Assembly (NCBI GenBank): GCA_016000195.1
Contig: JAECRO010000001.1
Span: forward strand, 89,175-153,174
Direction: 5' to 3'
Length of the DNA: 64,000 bases
Origin: Burkholderiales bacterium
Lineage (GTDB): Bacteria; Pseudomonadota; Gammaproteobacteria; Burkholderiales; Burkholderiaceae_C
Shown: one piece after another, positions 15,885 through 24,793 of the stretch
How the letters are laid out: every line of letters starts with the position of its first letter
How positions within the stretch are numbered: the stretch's first letter is position 1
Notes under the pieces: model-generated
Database searches by the model: none
Told to the model about the DNA's origin: nothing
The model's input: the letters and a program-made list of their open reading frames with translations, nothing else
Translations under genes and position numbers: made by a program

Positions 15885-15950
15885 GCTCTGTTTTTGATAG
15901 CTGCTTGTGCCCGCCAGATATGCGCAAGCGCCCGATTTAATATGGAAAAT
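15885..15950 (+). repeat. Dispersed palindromic repeat, copy D (intergenic)
   Basis: The core GATAGCTGCTTGTGCCC, a spacer, and TGCGCAAGCGCCCGATTTAAT matches copies A and C. It separates the aldehyde dehydrogenase remnant from fdx and may mark the break point of that lost gene. Confidence 0.75.
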
Positions 15951-15961
15951 TATGAAATCCC

Positions 15962-16297
15962 TCAATGCTCCCGCGCATGATTGCGCGTGTGGCGCGGAAA
16001 CTCGATGGTCAGGTCGGTGTCCTTCACCTTGATGCAGCAGGCCAGGCGCGACTGGGCATCCAGGCCCCAGGCGTTGTCGAGCTGGTCGTTTTCCTCGTCG
16101 TCGGGCTCTTTCAGCGACGCGCCGCCTTCGCGCACATGGACATGGCAGGTGGCGCAGGCGGCCACCATCTCGCAGGCATGCTCGATGGCGACGCCCGAGG
16201 CGAGCAGGCTTTCGCACAGCGAGGCGCCGCGCCTGACTTCAATATCGCGCCCCTCGGGGCACAGGTCGGGATGGGGCAGCAGGTGGACGAGGGGCAT
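15962..16297 (-). CDS. fdx: [2Fe-2S] ferredoxin of the ISC system
   Basis: A 111-aa adrenodoxin-type ferredoxin that supplies electrons for Fe-S cluster assembly on IscU. Cluster ligands are in CEMVAACATC (C-X5-C-X2-C) and a fourth Cys in RLACCIKV. The start MPLVHLLPHPDLCPEG and the end NHAREH match E. coli Fdx closely. I prefer ATG 16297; an upstream TTG overlapping hscA would add 15 residues. It is the last gene of the minus-strand isc operon. Confidence 0.93.
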   Translation of the reverse strand: MPLVHLLPHPDLCPEGRDIEVRRGASLCESLLASGVAIEHACEMVAACATCHVHVREGGASLKEPDDEENDQLDNAWGLDAQSRLACCIKVKDTDLTIEFPRHTRNHAREH

Positions 16298-16338
16298 GGG
16301 TGGGGCTTTCGGGTGGGGAACAGGCGCTGCCGTGCGCT

Positions 16339-18219
16339 TCAAGCCAGGCTGTCCATGGCGCGTCCGGCCAGCGCCTTGCGGATGGAGGCGTTCATGCGCC
16401 GGGCGGCGAACTCGTCGGTGACGGCGCCGAGCTGGGCCGTCCTGGCGCGCAGTTCTTCCACCGGCGCTTCGGTTTCCAGCATGTCGCCCACCATGAACAT
16501 CGCCTGGCGAATGGCGACCAGCTCGGGCGGCGACAGCAGCAGTGCGGCGTCCTCGTTCAATGCGGTTTCGGTGGCATCGAGCATGCGGCGCGCATCGACC
16601 TGGGCCTCGCGCAGCGAACGCAGCAGCATGTCGGTCTGCGACGAGCCAATGGCATCCTGCAGCATGGCCGATATCTGGCTGTCGGCCAGCCCATAGGAGG
16701 GTTTGACTTCGATGTGGGCCTCGATGCCGGAGGCCTGCTCGCGCGCCGTGACCGACAGCAGCCCGTCGGCATCAATCTGGAAACTGACGCGGATATGCAC
16801 CGCGCCGGCCATGGCCGGGGGAATGCCGCGCAGCTCAAAGCGCGCCAGCGAGCGGCAGTGGGCCACGGTTTCGCGCTCGCCCTGCAGCACATGCAGCGAC
16901 ATGGCGGTCTGGCCGTCCTTGAAGGTGGTGAATTCCTGGGCGCGGGCAATGGGCAGGGTCGAGTTGCGAGGAATGATTTTCTCGACCAGCCCGCCCATGG
17001 TTTCGATGCCCAGCGACAGCGGGCACACGTCCAGCAGCAGCCACTCGTCGCCGCCGGGGCTGTTGCCGGCCAGCACATTGGCTTGCAGGGCCGCGCCAAT
17101 CGCCACCACCTGGTCCGGGTCAATGTCAACCAGCGGGTCGCGGCCAAAAAATTCACGCACTGCGTCGCGGGCCAGCGGCATGCGGGTGGAGCCGCCGACC
17201 AGCACCACGCCGGTGATGTCGTCAATGCCCAGCTTGGCGTCGCGCATGGCGCGTCTGGTGGCCGCCATGGTGCGGGCCACCAGCGAAGCGCCGAGTTCGG
17301 CGAACTGGCTGCGGGAAAGAATGCCATGCAGCGCATCGGCTTCGGCGCGAACAAGTGACAGCCCCGCCGTTTCAGCCTCGGAAAGTGTTTCCTTGGCCTT
17401 GCGGGCGGCCGCCAGAAGGCTGCGCTGCTGGGTGGGCGGCAAGGCGGCCAGGCCGCCCAGGCCGTGCTGTGCGCAAAACCATTCGGCAATTGCATGGTCG
17501 AAGTCGTCGCCGCCCAGCGCGGAGTCGCCGCCGGTGGCCAGCACCTCGAAGACGCCCTTGGTCAGGCTGAGGATGGAGATGTCAAAGGTGCCGCCGCCCA
17601 GGTCGTAGATGGCGAAGGTGCCTTCGGCGGCCTTGTCCAGCCCGTAGGCAATGGCGGCGGCGGTGGGTTCATTGAGCAGGCGCAGCACGGTCAGCCCGGC
17701 CAGCCGGGCGGCGTCCTTGGTGGCTTGGCGCTGGGCATCGTCGAAGTAGGCGGGAACGGTGATCACGACGCCTGCGAGCGGGCCGCCCAGCGTGGCTTCG
17801 GCACGCTCGCGCAGGGCGGTCAGGATTTCAGCCGAAACCTGCACTGGCGAGCGTTCGCCCGCGATGGTCGAGATGCCGACCATGCCGGCGCCATCGGTAA
17901 AGCGGTAGGGCAGGCCGGCGGCCTCCTTCAGGTCCGACAGGCTGCGGCCCATGAAGCGCTTGACCGAGACAATGGTGTTCTCGGGGTCATCGGCCTGGCT
18001 GTCCTGGGCTTCATGGCCCAGCTCGATGCCGCCACCGGCCAGATAACGCACGACGGAGGGCAGCAGCAAGGCGCCGTTTTCGTCGGGCAGGGCGCGCGCC
18101 ACGGCGCTTTGCACGGTGGCGATCAGCGAGTTGGTGGTGCCCAGGTCGATGCCGGCGGCCAGACGGTGCTGGTGCGGAGCGGCGCTCTGACCGGGTTCGG
18201 CGATTTGCATCAGTGCCAT
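16339..18219 (-). CDS. hscA: Fe-S assembly chaperone HscA
   Basis: A specialised Hsp70 (626 aa) that releases clusters from IscU. The nucleotide-binding domain shows [16 protein letters not shown] near residue 22, [15 protein letters not shown] and [12 protein letters not shown]; the substrate-binding domain follows from about residue 400. It differs from DnaK by its short C-terminus, as HscA proteins do. Its usual J-protein partner HscB is missing from this operon; in the standard order hscB would be between iscA and hscA. A GC-rich repeat occupies that gap instead. Confidence 0.95.
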   Translation of the reverse strand: MALMQIAEPGQSAAPHQHRLAAGIDLGTTNSLIATVQSAVARALPDENGALLLPSVVRYLAGGGIELGHEAQDSQADDPENTIVSVKRFMGRSLSDLKEAAGLPYRFTDGAGMVGISTIAGERSPVQVSAEILTALRERAEATLGGPLAGVVITVPAYFDDAQRQATKDAARLAGLTVLRLLNEPTAAAIAYGLDKAAEGTFAIYDLGGGTFDISILSLTKGVFEVLATGGDSALGGDDFDHAIAEWFCAQHGLGGLAALPPTQQRSLLAAARKAKETLSEAETAGLSLVRAEADALHGILSRSQFAELGASLVARTMAATRRAMRDAKLGIDDITGVVLVGGSTRMPLARDAVREFFGRDPLVDIDPDQVVAIGAALQANVLAGNSPGGDEWLLLDVCPLSLGIETMGGLVEKIIPRNSTLPIARAQEFTTFKDGQTAMSLHVLQGERETVAHCRSLARFELRGIPPAMAGAVHIRVSFQIDADGLLSVTAREQASGIEAHIEVKPSYGLADSQISAMLQDAIGSSQTDMLLRSLREAQVDARRMLDATETALNEDAALLLSPPELVAIRQAMFMVGDMLETEAPVEELRARTAQLGAVTDEFAARRMNASIRKALAGRAMDSLA

Positions 18220-18265
18220 GTTTTGGACCTCAGACTACGGGAGTTGACGAACGCTGAGCCATCCG

Positions 18266-18343
18266 CGCCGCGCCGGGCCGCCCCAAGCAAGCGGGCGCCC
18301 CCTCGGGGGCAGCGATGTACACGAAGTGACGAGCGTGGGGGCC
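18266..18343. repeat. GC-rich stop-codon-proximal repeat, copy 2
   Basis: The stretch has GCCGGGCCGCCCCAAGC, then GCGCCCCCTCGGGGGCAGCG and ACGAAGTGACGAGCGTGGGGGCC. It ends four bases from the stop codon of the iscA gene and fills the space where hscB would be expected. The hairpin GCCCCC/GGGGGC is preserved. Confidence 0.8.
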
Positions 18344-18347
18344 ATTT

Positions 18348-18671
18348 CTAGACGGCGAAGCTCTCGCCGCAACCGCAGTTGGCCTTGGCGTTCGGGTTGT
18401 TGAACTTGAAGCCTTCGTTCAGGCCTTCACGGACAAAATCGAGTTCGGTGCCGTCCAGCATGGCCAGGCTGCGCGAATCAATGATGAGCTTGGTTCCGTG
18501 GGTCTCAAAGGCCTGGTCGTCGGGCGTCATCGCATCGACGAATTCGAGGGCATAGGCAAAACCGGAACAGCCGCTGGTCTTGACCGCCAGGCGCAGGCCG
18601 ATGCCGCTGCCACGCTTGGCCAGGGATTTCTCGACATGGCGGGCGGCGGCGGGCGTCAGGGACACACTCAT
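18348..18671 (-). CDS. iscA: A-type Fe-S carrier IscA
   Basis: IscA (107 aa), a carrier that accepts iron or clusters from IscU. The three conserved cysteines are in [14 protein letters not shown] (one) and ANCGCGESF (two). The start [17 protein letters not shown] is typical of IscA. It is preceded 12 bp upstream by a second A-type gene, so two carriers are made side by side. Confidence 0.92.
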   Translation of the reverse strand: MSVSLTPAAARHVEKSLAKRGSGIGLRLAVKTSGCSGFAYALEFVDAMTPDDQAFETHGTKLIIDSRSLAMLDGTELDFVREGLNEGFKFNNPNAKANCGCGESFAV

Positions 18672-18683
18672 GGCATCACCCCC

Positions 18684-19061
18684 TTAAACAGAAAAGGAAC
18701 TGCCGCAGCCACAGGTGGACTGCGCGTTGGGGTTGTGAATCACGAAGCGCGAGCCTTCAAGGCCGTCTTCGAAGTCCACGCGCGCGCCCAGCACATACTG
18801 CAGGCTCATGGCATCGACCACCAGCGCCACGCCTTCGGTGACGATCAGCGTGTCGTCCTCGGCGGTCTGGTCGTCGAAGGCAAAGCCATAGGAAAACCCC
18901 GAGCAGCCGCCGCCGGTGACATACAGGCGGAGCTTGAGATTGGGGTTGCCCTCCTCGACGATCAATTCGGCCACCTTGGTGGCGGCCTGGGGGGTAAATT
19001 CCAGCTGGCCCGGCATGACGCCGGGCAGGGTGATGCTGGCAATGGTCAGAGCTGCTTCCAT
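18684..19061 (-). CDS. A-type Fe-S carrier, ErpA-like
   Basis: A 125-aa A-type protein with cysteines in [15 protein letters not shown] and STCGCGSSF. The [34 protein letters not shown] region is nearer to ErpA than to IscA. The first 20 residues ([20 protein letters not shown]) are an extension relative to E. coli ErpA. It lies between iscU and iscA in the operon. Confidence 0.88.
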   Translation of the reverse strand: MEAALTIASITLPGVMPGQLEFTPQAATKVAELIVEEGNPNLKLRLYVTGGGCSGFSYGFAFDDQTAEDDTLIVTEGVALVVDAMSLQYVLGARVDFEDGLEGSRFVIHNPNAQSTCGCGSSFSV

Positions 19062-19101
19062 TTTGAATTCCTTCTTTGGCGGTGCGGTGGTGGGTGAGGG
19101 C

Positions 19102-19548
19102 TTAAACGGCGGGCGTGCTGGAGGCGCAGACGGGCTGCTCGGTCAGGATCGTGGCGGCGCCGGAGCCGGCCGGATGGCGCGCGCGAAAGTCGGCCACTGC
19201 GGCCTTGATCGCGTCCTCTGCCAGGATGGAGCAGTGGATCTTCACCGGCGGCAGGGCCAGCTCTTCGGCGATCTGCGAGTTCTTGATGGCCAGGGCTTCG
19301 TCCAGCGTGCGGCCGCGCACCCATTCCGTCACCAGCGAACTGGAGGCAATGGCCGAGCCGCAGCCATAGGTCTTGAACTTGGCGTCTTCAATCACGCCGT
19401 CCGCGTTGACGCGGATCTGCAGCCGCATTACATCGCCGCAGGCGGGCGCGCCCACCATGCCGGTGCCAACGCTGTCATCGCCGGCCTCGAAGGCGCCGAC
19501 GTTGCGTGGGTTTTCGTAGTGGTCAACGACCTTATCGCTGTATGCCAT
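19102..19548 (-). CDS. iscU: Fe-S cluster scaffold IscU
   Basis: IscU (148 aa) is the scaffold on which clusters are first built. Ligand cysteines are in [22 protein letters not shown] and [13 protein letters not shown]; the LPPVK motif that HscA binds is present just before the last one. The C-terminus ([17 protein letters not shown]) is about 20 residues longer than in E. coli and carries one extra cysteine. The NifU central and C-terminal domains are absent, so this is the short IscU type despite its nif surroundings. Confidence 0.94.
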   Translation of the reverse strand: MAYSDKVVDHYENPRNVGAFEAGDDSVGTGMVGAPACGDVMRLQIRVNADGVIEDAKFKTYGCGSAIASSSLVTEWVRGRTLDEALAIKNSQIAEELALPPVKIHCSILAEDAIKAAVADFRARHPAGSGAATILTEQPVCASSTPAV

Positions 19549-19597
19549 AAAAATTCTCCGTAGGGGTGTGAATGGACGGGCGGGTTTGAGTCCGGGC

Positions 19598-20842
19598 TCA
19601 GTGTTCGGACCACTGGATGGTGCTGAGATCGACGCCGGCCTGCACCAGATCCCATAGCGGACTCATGGCGCGCAGCTTGGTCACGACCTGGGTGACCTGT
19701 TCAATCGTGAAATCAATGTCTTCCACCGTGGTGAAGCGGCCAATCGAAAAGCGCACCGAGCTGTGGGCCAGCTCGTCGCTGCGGCCCATGGCGCGCAGCA
19801 CATAGCTGGGCTCCAGGCTGGCCGAGGTGCAGGCCGAGCCCGAGGACACGGCCACGCCCTTGATGCCCATCAGCAGCGATTCGCCCTCGACATAGTTGAA
19901 GCTGGCGTTCAGGTACTGCACCGCCCGCTGGTCGGCATCGCCGTTCAGGACCACGGCGTCCATCTTCAGGAAACCGGCCCAGAGCCGGTCGCGCAGCAGG
20001 GCAATGCGGGCGTTGTCGGCGGCCATGGTCTCGCGGGCCAGCCAGAAGGCTTCGCCCATGCCAACGATCTGGTGCGTGGGCAATGTGCCCGAACGCATGC
20101 CGCGCTCGTGGCCGCCGCCGTGCATCTGGGCGTCGATGCGGATGCGGGGCTTGCGCCGCACGTACAGGGCGCCGACGCCCTTGGGTCCGTAAATCTTGTG
20201 CGCCGACAGCGACATCAGGTCAATCGGCAATTGCTCCAGGTCAATCGCCACCTTGCCAGCGGCCTGCGCGGCATCAACGTGCAGAATGACGCCCTTGGCG
20301 CGGCAGATGGCGCCGATGGCGGCGATGTCCTGAATCACGCCGGTTTCGTTGTTGACGAACATCACCGAAGCCAGCACCGTATCAGGGCGCAGCGCGGCTT
20401 CAAAGACCGCCAGGTCCAGCAGGCCGCTGGGCAGCACCGGCAGCACGGTGACTTCGTAGCCTTCGCGCTCCAGTTCGCGCATGCTGTCGAGCACCGCCTT
20501 GTGTTCGGTGGCGACCGTCACCAGATGCTTGCCCTTGGCTTTGTAGAAATGAGCCGCGCCCTTGATGGCGAGGTTGTTCGATTCGGTGGCGCCCGAGGTC
20601 CAGACGATTTCGCGCGGGTCGGCGTTGATCAGGGCGCAGACCTGTTCGCGGGCCAGTTCGACCGCTTCATCGGCCGCCCAGCCGTAGGCATGGGACCGGC
20701 TGGCCGGGTTGCCGTAAAGCTCCGTCAGGTAGGGCATCATTTTGCTGGCTACGCGGCGGTCCACCGGGGTGGTGGCTGCATAGTCGAGGTACACGGGCTG
20801 GGGGGCTCGGTGGGTGGCTTTGTCGCGAACGGGGTCCGTCAT
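19598..20842 (-). CDS. iscS: Cysteine desulfurase IscS
   Basis: A 414-aa PLP enzyme that provides sulfur from cysteine. The N-terminal [11 protein letters not shown], the PLP lysine in [12 protein letters not shown] and the active Cys loop [14 protein letters not shown] are present. The C-terminal [22 protein letters not shown] is typical of the housekeeping IscS type rather than NifS. A separate NifS lies at 27889. No iscR precedes it; instead a -24/-12 promoter is found 39 bp upstream. Confidence 0.95.
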   Translation of the reverse strand: MTDPVRDKATHRAPQPVYLDYAATTPVDRRVASKMMPYLTELYGNPASRSHAYGWAADEAVELAREQVCALINADPREIVWTSGATESNNLAIKGAAHFYKAKGKHLVTVATEHKAVLDSMRELEREGYEVTVLPVLPSGLLDLAVFEAALRPDTVLASVMFVNNETGVIQDIAAIGAICRAKGVILHVDAAQAAGKVAIDLEQLPIDLMSLSAHKIYGPKGVGALYVRRKPRIRIDAQMHGGGHERGMRSGTLPTHQIVGMGEAFWLARETMAADNARIALLRDRLWAGFLKMDAVVLNGDADQRAVQYLNASFNYVEGESLLMGIKGVAVSSGSACTSASLEPSYVLRAMGRSDELAHSSVRFSIGRFTTVEDIDFTIEQVTQVVTKLRAMSPLWDLVQAGVDLSTIQWSEH

Positions 20843-20880
20843 TGCAGGCTCCTGGAAATGAGGTGAGACGTCTTCCTTAC

Positions 20881-20896
20881 CGCAATTTCAATGCCA
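20881..20896 (-). promoter_or_regulatory. Sigma-54 (-24/-12) promoter of the isc operon
   Basis: On the minus strand the bases read TGGCATTGAAATTGCG, with GG and GC exactly ten bases apart as RpoN requires, against the consensus TGGCAC-N5-TTGCW. The start of transcription should be near 20868, about 25 bp before the iscS ATG. TGTCGCA half-sites upstream (20903-20909, 20987-20993) match the left half of the NifA sites at nifB, but no complete TGT-N10-ACA was found. Confidence 0.65.
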
Positions 20897-21065
20897 TGCC
20901 TTTTGTCGCATGGAGCCCTGGATTTGCCCCCGTAAATTGTTGCTTTTGTATGCGATTAACCCCACATGGCAGTGGTACTGTCTTGTTTGTCGCAAAATGG
21001 ATGTGTCGTAAATAAGACTGGTCTGCAGTTCATGCGATTTTCGAGGTACGTTTCTTGCTTTTCGA

Positions 21066-21093
21066 GCTTTGAAAGCTGTTGCACTTTCAAAGC
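21066..21093. promoter_or_regulatory. 10-bp inverted repeat in the nifA leader
   Basis: GCTTTGAAAG is followed eight bases later by CTTTCAAAGC, a perfect inverted repeat 83 bp before the nifA start. It may be an operator or an RNA hairpin in the leader. Apart from this and the isc promoter, the 333-bp iscS-nifA gap shows nothing else that I can name. Confidence 0.45.
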
Positions 21094-21175
21094 GTCTTCT
21101 CGCTGCCTTGATCCTGAATACGGTTCATGCGGCGATTTGAAGCAACAGTCCCAAGATCGAGAAGGCGGTGCCCCC

Positions 21176-22903
21176 ATGGTGAACACACAAATCACACAAA
21201 TGAGTGAATCTCGGCGCGAGCTTAATGCGGTGTACGAGGTCAGCAAGACGCTGGCGACTTCGCTGGATGTCGGCAAAACCTTCCGCGAGGCATTGAATTA
21301 CCTGGTGCAGGCTTTTGACTGGCGCCGTGCTTTCGTCGTGATCGCTGAGGGCGAGGGCCGGCTGCGCGGCCTGTGCGCCGTGGGCCTGACGCGCGAGGAG
21401 CAGCAGCGGCTGCAGTTTGAGTCGGGCGAAGGCATTGTGGGCCGCGTCTATGCCAACGGCATTCAGGTCATGGTGCCCAATGTGCATGTCGAGCCGCTGT
21501 TTCTTAATCGCACGGGCGGCGCCGACCAGTCGCCTGGCGCCGGCGTGGCCATGCTGGTCACGCCCATCCGCGCCGACCGCCGCACGGTTGGCGTGCTGGC
21601 GATTGACTGCCTCAACCCGGGCGAGCGCCGGGGGTTCTCGGGGGATCTGCAGTTGCTCAAGATGGTGGCCACGCTCATGGGGCAGGCGCTGCTGCTCAAC
21701 CGCAGCGTCAGCGCCGCGCACGACAGCCTGCAGGACGAGGTTCGCCGCATGCACAAGGTGCTCAAGCCCAGCAAGCAGATTGAGCAGGTGGTGGGCATTT
21801 CCGCGCCAATGCAGGACGTGTTCGAGCAGGTCCACCAGGTGGCGCCCGCCCGCACTACCGTGCTGCTGCGCGGCGAGAGCGGCACCGGCAAGGAAGTGAT
21901 TGCGCGTGCCATCCATAATCTTTCGCCGCGCAAGCGCGACGCCTTCGTCTGTGTCAACTGTGCGGCGCTGACCGAGTCGCTGCTTGAAAGCGAGCTGTTT
22001 GGTCACGAGAAGGGCGCTTTCACCGGTGCGCAGGCCCAGCGCAAGGGACGCTTCGAGATGGCCCATGGCGGCACGCTGTTTCTTGACGAAATCGGCGACA
22101 TTTCAGCCGCGTTCCAGGCCAAGCTGCTGCGTGTGCTGCAGGAGCGCGAATTTGAGCGTGTAGGGGGTTCCGCGCCCGTGAAGGTGGATGTGCGCCTGAT
22201 CCTGGCCACCAACCGGAATCTTGAAACCATGGTGCAGGCGGGCGAGTTTCGCGCCGATCTTTACTACCGCATCAACGTGGTCAGCATCCAGTTGCCGCCG
22301 CTGCGCGAGCGGCGCGAAGACATTCCTGCGATGGCCAAACATTTCCTGGAGCGCTTTAACCGCGAGAACATGCGTGCCATCCAGTTCAGCCCAGCCGCCA
22401 TGCGGGTGTTGAGCAGTTGTTACTGGCCCGGCAACGTAAGGGAGCTGGAGAACTGCGTGGAGCGCACGGCCACCATGGCGCATGACAATGTGATTACCGA
22501 CCTGGCGTTTCCGTGCCAGAGCAACCGCTGCCTGACCCAGGTTCTGCATCACAACGAAAGAATCGATGCGGTGCGTCCAGTTCGCCTGGTTGACATTCCC
22601 ATCACCGAAGTGCCGATGGCGCCTCCGCATTCCGGTGCTGGCGGTGGCGGTGGCGACGCTGGCATGCCGCCATTCGCCGATTCCCGGTCTGACCCCGCAG
22701 CTTTCGACGATGGCATGGATGAACCGGGCGATGCGATCAGCCGGTCCGACGATGGCAAGCCCGAGGGCGAGCGTGAACGCCTCGTCTGGGCCATGGAGCG
22801 CTGCGGCTGGGTCCAGGCCAAGGCCGCCCGTCTGCTGAAGATATCCCCGCGCCAGATGGGCTATGCCTTGCAAAAGCATGAGATCGAAGTGCGCAAGTTC
22901 TAG
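21176..22903 (+). CDS. nifA: Nif-specific sigma-54 activator NifA
   Basis: NifA (575 aa) activates nif promoters with RpoN. A GAF domain covers about residues 25-175. In the AAA+ domain, GESGTGKE is at 233-240 and the sigma-54 contact loop GAFTGA at 280-285. A Fis-type helix-turn-helix closes the protein. Cysteines at 415, 427, 447 and 452 have the spacing C-X11-C-X19-C-X4-C, the signature of NifA proteins that sense oxygen directly. GAGAAGG precedes ATG 21176; the frame is open for 70 more codons upstream without similarity. A strong terminator follows. No nifL is present. Confidence 0.96.
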   Translation: MVNTQITQMSESRRELNAVYEVSKTLATSLDVGKTFREALNYLVQAFDWRRAFVVIAEGEGRLRGLCAVGLTREEQQRLQFESGEGIVGRVYANGIQVMVPNVHVEPLFLNRTGGADQSPGAGVAMLVTPIRADRRTVGVLAIDCLNPGERRGFSGDLQLLKMVATLMGQALLLNRSVSAAHDSLQDEVRRMHKVLKPSKQIEQVVGISAPMQDVFEQVHQVAPARTTVLLRGESGTGKEVIARAIHNLSPRKRDAFVCVNCAALTESLLESELFGHEKGAFTGAQAQRKGRFEMAHGGTLFLDEIGDISAAFQAKLLRVLQEREFERVGGSAPVKVDVRLILATNRNLETMVQAGEFRADLYYRINVVSIQLPPLRERREDIPAMAKHFLERFNRENMRAIQFSPAAMRVLSSCYWPGNVRELENCVERTATMAHDNVITDLAFPCQSNRCLTQVLHHNERIDAVRPVRLVDIPITEVPMAPPHSGAGGGGGDAGMPPFADSRSDPAAFDDGMDEPGDAISRSDDGKPEGERERLVWAMERCGWVQAKAARLLKISPRQMGYALQKHEIEVRKF

Positions 22904-22924
22904 GCTTCTGTTTTTCGATCAAGC

Positions 22925-22959
22925 ACGCCATGAGATGCCTCGCATCTCATGGCGTTTTT
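22925..22959 (+). terminator. Rho-independent terminator after nifA
   Basis: ACGCCATGAGATGC (22925-22938) and GCATCTCATGGCGT (22942-22955) form a perfect 14-bp stem with a 3-base loop, followed by a short run of T. It isolates nifA from nifB, so nifB depends on its own promoter. Confidence 0.93.
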
Positions 22960-22999
22960 GCTTCAATGCTCTTCGTGTCGTCTTGTGTCGTGTGGTCTT

Positions 23000-23053
23000 T
23001 GTCGCATCACTGACAATGCTTGCAAAATTTTGACCGCTGTCGCATTCGCCACA
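23000..23053 (+). promoter_or_regulatory. Two NifA upstream activator sites for nifB
   Basis: Both have the consensus TGT-N10-ACA: TGTCGCATCACTGACA (23000-23015) and TGTCGCATTCGCCACA (23038-23053). They share the left half TGTCGCA and lie 83 and 45 bp before the -24 element. This is the standard arrangement for NifA-dependent promoters. Confidence 0.85.
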
Positions 23054-23067
23054 TCCATAAAATCTCT

Positions 23068-23080
23068 TAAGTTATTGATT
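23068..23080 (-). promoter_or_regulatory. IHF binding site in the nifB promoter
   Basis: The complement reads AATCAATAACTTA, a full match to the IHF consensus WATCAA-N4-TTR. It lies between the NifA sites and the -24/-12 element, where DNA bending by IHF is normally needed to bring NifA to the polymerase. Confidence 0.75.
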
Positions 23081-23097
23081 TAAAAGGAAATTTAAGG

Positions 23098-23113
23098 TGG
23101 CATGGAATTAGCT
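23098..23113 (+). promoter_or_regulatory. Sigma-54 (-24/-12) promoter of the nifB operon
   Basis: TGGCATGGAATTAGCT has GG and GC ten bases apart. The start of transcription should be near 23124, 33 bp before the preferred nifB ATG. Together with the NifA sites and IHF site it forms a complete nif promoter. Confidence 0.85.
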
Positions 23114-23156
23114 ATAGAACTCTCATGCGGCCATGGTCGGTCGCGAAAGGGTTTCC

Positions 23157-24752
23157 ATGCAAGCAAGCACGTTTTCCGGTTCCATGCCAGCTACGACGTA
23201 TGTCAGCATTGGCCAGATCAAATCCCTTGGCGCTCCCCTTGAGCTGCCGAAAAGCAGTGGAGGTTGCGATACGCTAGACGATGAAAGCAAGGCCACTTGC
23301 GGAACGTCAGCCGGCCCCGACGACATGCCGCAGGATGTCTGGGACAAGGTCAAGAACCACCCCTGCTACTCCGAAGAAGCGCACCATCACTACGCCCGCA
23401 TGCATGTCGCGGTAGCGCCGGCCTGCAACATCCAGTGTAATTATTGCAACCGCAAGTACGACTGCAGCAACGAGTCGCGCCCCGGCGTGGTGTCGCAAAA
23501 ACTCACCCCCGAGCAGGCCGTCAAGAAGGTCGTGGCCGTGGCCAGCGAAATTCCGCAGATGACGGTGCTCGGCGTGGCCGGCCCCGGCGACGCGCTGGCC
23601 AATCCGGCCAAGACTTTTGACACCTTCCGCATGCTGCAGGAGCAGGCGCCCGACATCAAGCTGTGCATTTCGACCAACGGCCTGGCGCTGCCCGACCTGG
23701 TCGATGAAATCTGCAAGTACAACGTCGATCACGTCACCATCACCATCAACATGGTTGATCCGGCTGTCGGCGCGAAGATTTACCCCTGGATATTCTGGGA
23801 CCACAAGCGTGTGACAGGCATCGAGGCCGCGACCATCCTGCACGAGCGCCAGATGCTTGGCCTGGAAATGCTTACCGCACGCGGCGTGCTGACCAAGATC
23901 AACTCGGTGCTGATTCCCGGCATCAACGACGAGCATTTGATTGAAGTGAATCGCGAAGTCAAAAAGCGCGGTGCCTTCCTGCATAACATCATGCCGCTGA
24001 TCTCGGAAGCCGAGCACGGCACGGTGTTCGGCCTGACCGGCCAGCGCGGCCCGACGGCCTCTGAACTCAAGGCCGTGCAGGACGCCTGCATGGGTGGCGC
24101 CAACCTGATGCGCCACTGCCGCCAGTGCCGCGCCGATGCCGTCGGCCTGCTGGGCGAAGACCGCAGCGAGGAATTCACGCTGGACAAGCTCGAACAGATG
24201 GAAGTGGTTTATGACCTGGGCAAGCGCAAGACTTATCAGGACAATGTGGAGATCGAGCGCCAGGCCCAGCATGATGCCAAGCAGGAAGCGCTGGCCGCGT
24301 CCAGCGCCATCAAAGTGTCGGAAGACCTCCAGGTTCTGGTGGCCGTGGCCACCAAGGGCGGCGGCCGGGTCAACGAGCATTTCGGCCATGTCACCGAGTT
24401 CCAGGTCTTCCAGGTGTCTTCCACCGAAGCCCTGTTCGTCGGCCACCGCCGGGTTGACCAGTACTGCCAGGGCGGCGAGGGTGACGACGCGCAGCTGCCA
24501 TCGGTGGTGCGCGCCATCAACGACTGCCATGCGGTGCTGGTGGCCAAGATTGGCGCCTGCCCCAAGGACGACCTGACCGCTGCAGGCATCGAGGCAGTGG
24601 ACCAGTATGTCGGCGAGTTCATTGAAAAAGCCGCCTTGCAATGGTTCAACGACTACCGGGGCCGCATTGCCAGTGGCGCCATCACCCACCAGGATCGCGG
24701 CGACGCGCAAATTCGTCAGGGCGCCTTCACCAGCGTTGCCGAAGCCGCCTGA
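23157..24752 (+). CDS. nifB: FeMo-cofactor biosynthesis radical SAM protein NifB
   Basis: NifB (531 aa) fuses [4Fe-4S] clusters with a carbon from SAM to make NifB-co, the precursor of FeMo-co. The radical SAM motif CNIQCNYC has cysteines at 90, 94 and 97. The C-terminal part from about residue 390 is a NifX/NafY-like domain (VAVATKGGGRVNEHFGH). AAGGG lies seven bases before ATG 23157; a start at 23133 would add eight residues. It is the first gene of a long operon with no internal terminator up to 35456. Confidence 0.97.
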   Translation: MQASTFSGSMPATTYVSIGQIKSLGAPLELPKSSGGCDTLDDESKATCGTSAGPDDMPQDVWDKVKNHPCYSEEAHHHYARMHVAVAPACNIQCNYCNRKYDCSNESRPGVVSQKLTPEQAVKKVVAVASEIPQMTVLGVAGPGDALANPAKTFDTFRMLQEQAPDIKLCISTNGLALPDLVDEICKYNVDHVTITINMVDPAVGAKIYPWIFWDHKRVTGIEAATILHERQMLGLEMLTARGVLTKINSVLIPGINDEHLIEVNREVKKRGAFLHNIMPLISEAEHGTVFGLTGQRGPTASELKAVQDACMGGANLMRHCRQCRADAVGLLGEDRSEEFTLDKLEQMEVVYDLGKRKTYQDNVEIERQAQHDAKQEALAASSAIKVSEDLQVLVAVATKGGGRVNEHFGHVTEFQVFQVSSTEALFVGHRRVDQYCQGGEGDDAQLPSVVRAINDCHAVLVAKIGACPKDDLTAAGIEAVDQYVGEFIEKAALQWFNDYRGRIASGAITHQDRGDAQIRQGAFTSVAEAA

Positions 24753-24793
24753 ATTTTTTCTATCCCCCTTAACCCTACTACAGGAGACCCACC

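Noticed and set aside
20966..21003. Sigma-54 promoter for nifA (TGGCAGTGGTACTGTC)
   Set aside because: GG is present but the -12 position reads GT instead of GC, so this is not a convincing RpoN site.
20897..21060. Complete NifA activator site for the isc operon
   Set aside because: TGTCGCA half-sites exist, but none has ACA at the required ten-base distance, so I list only the -24/-12 element.
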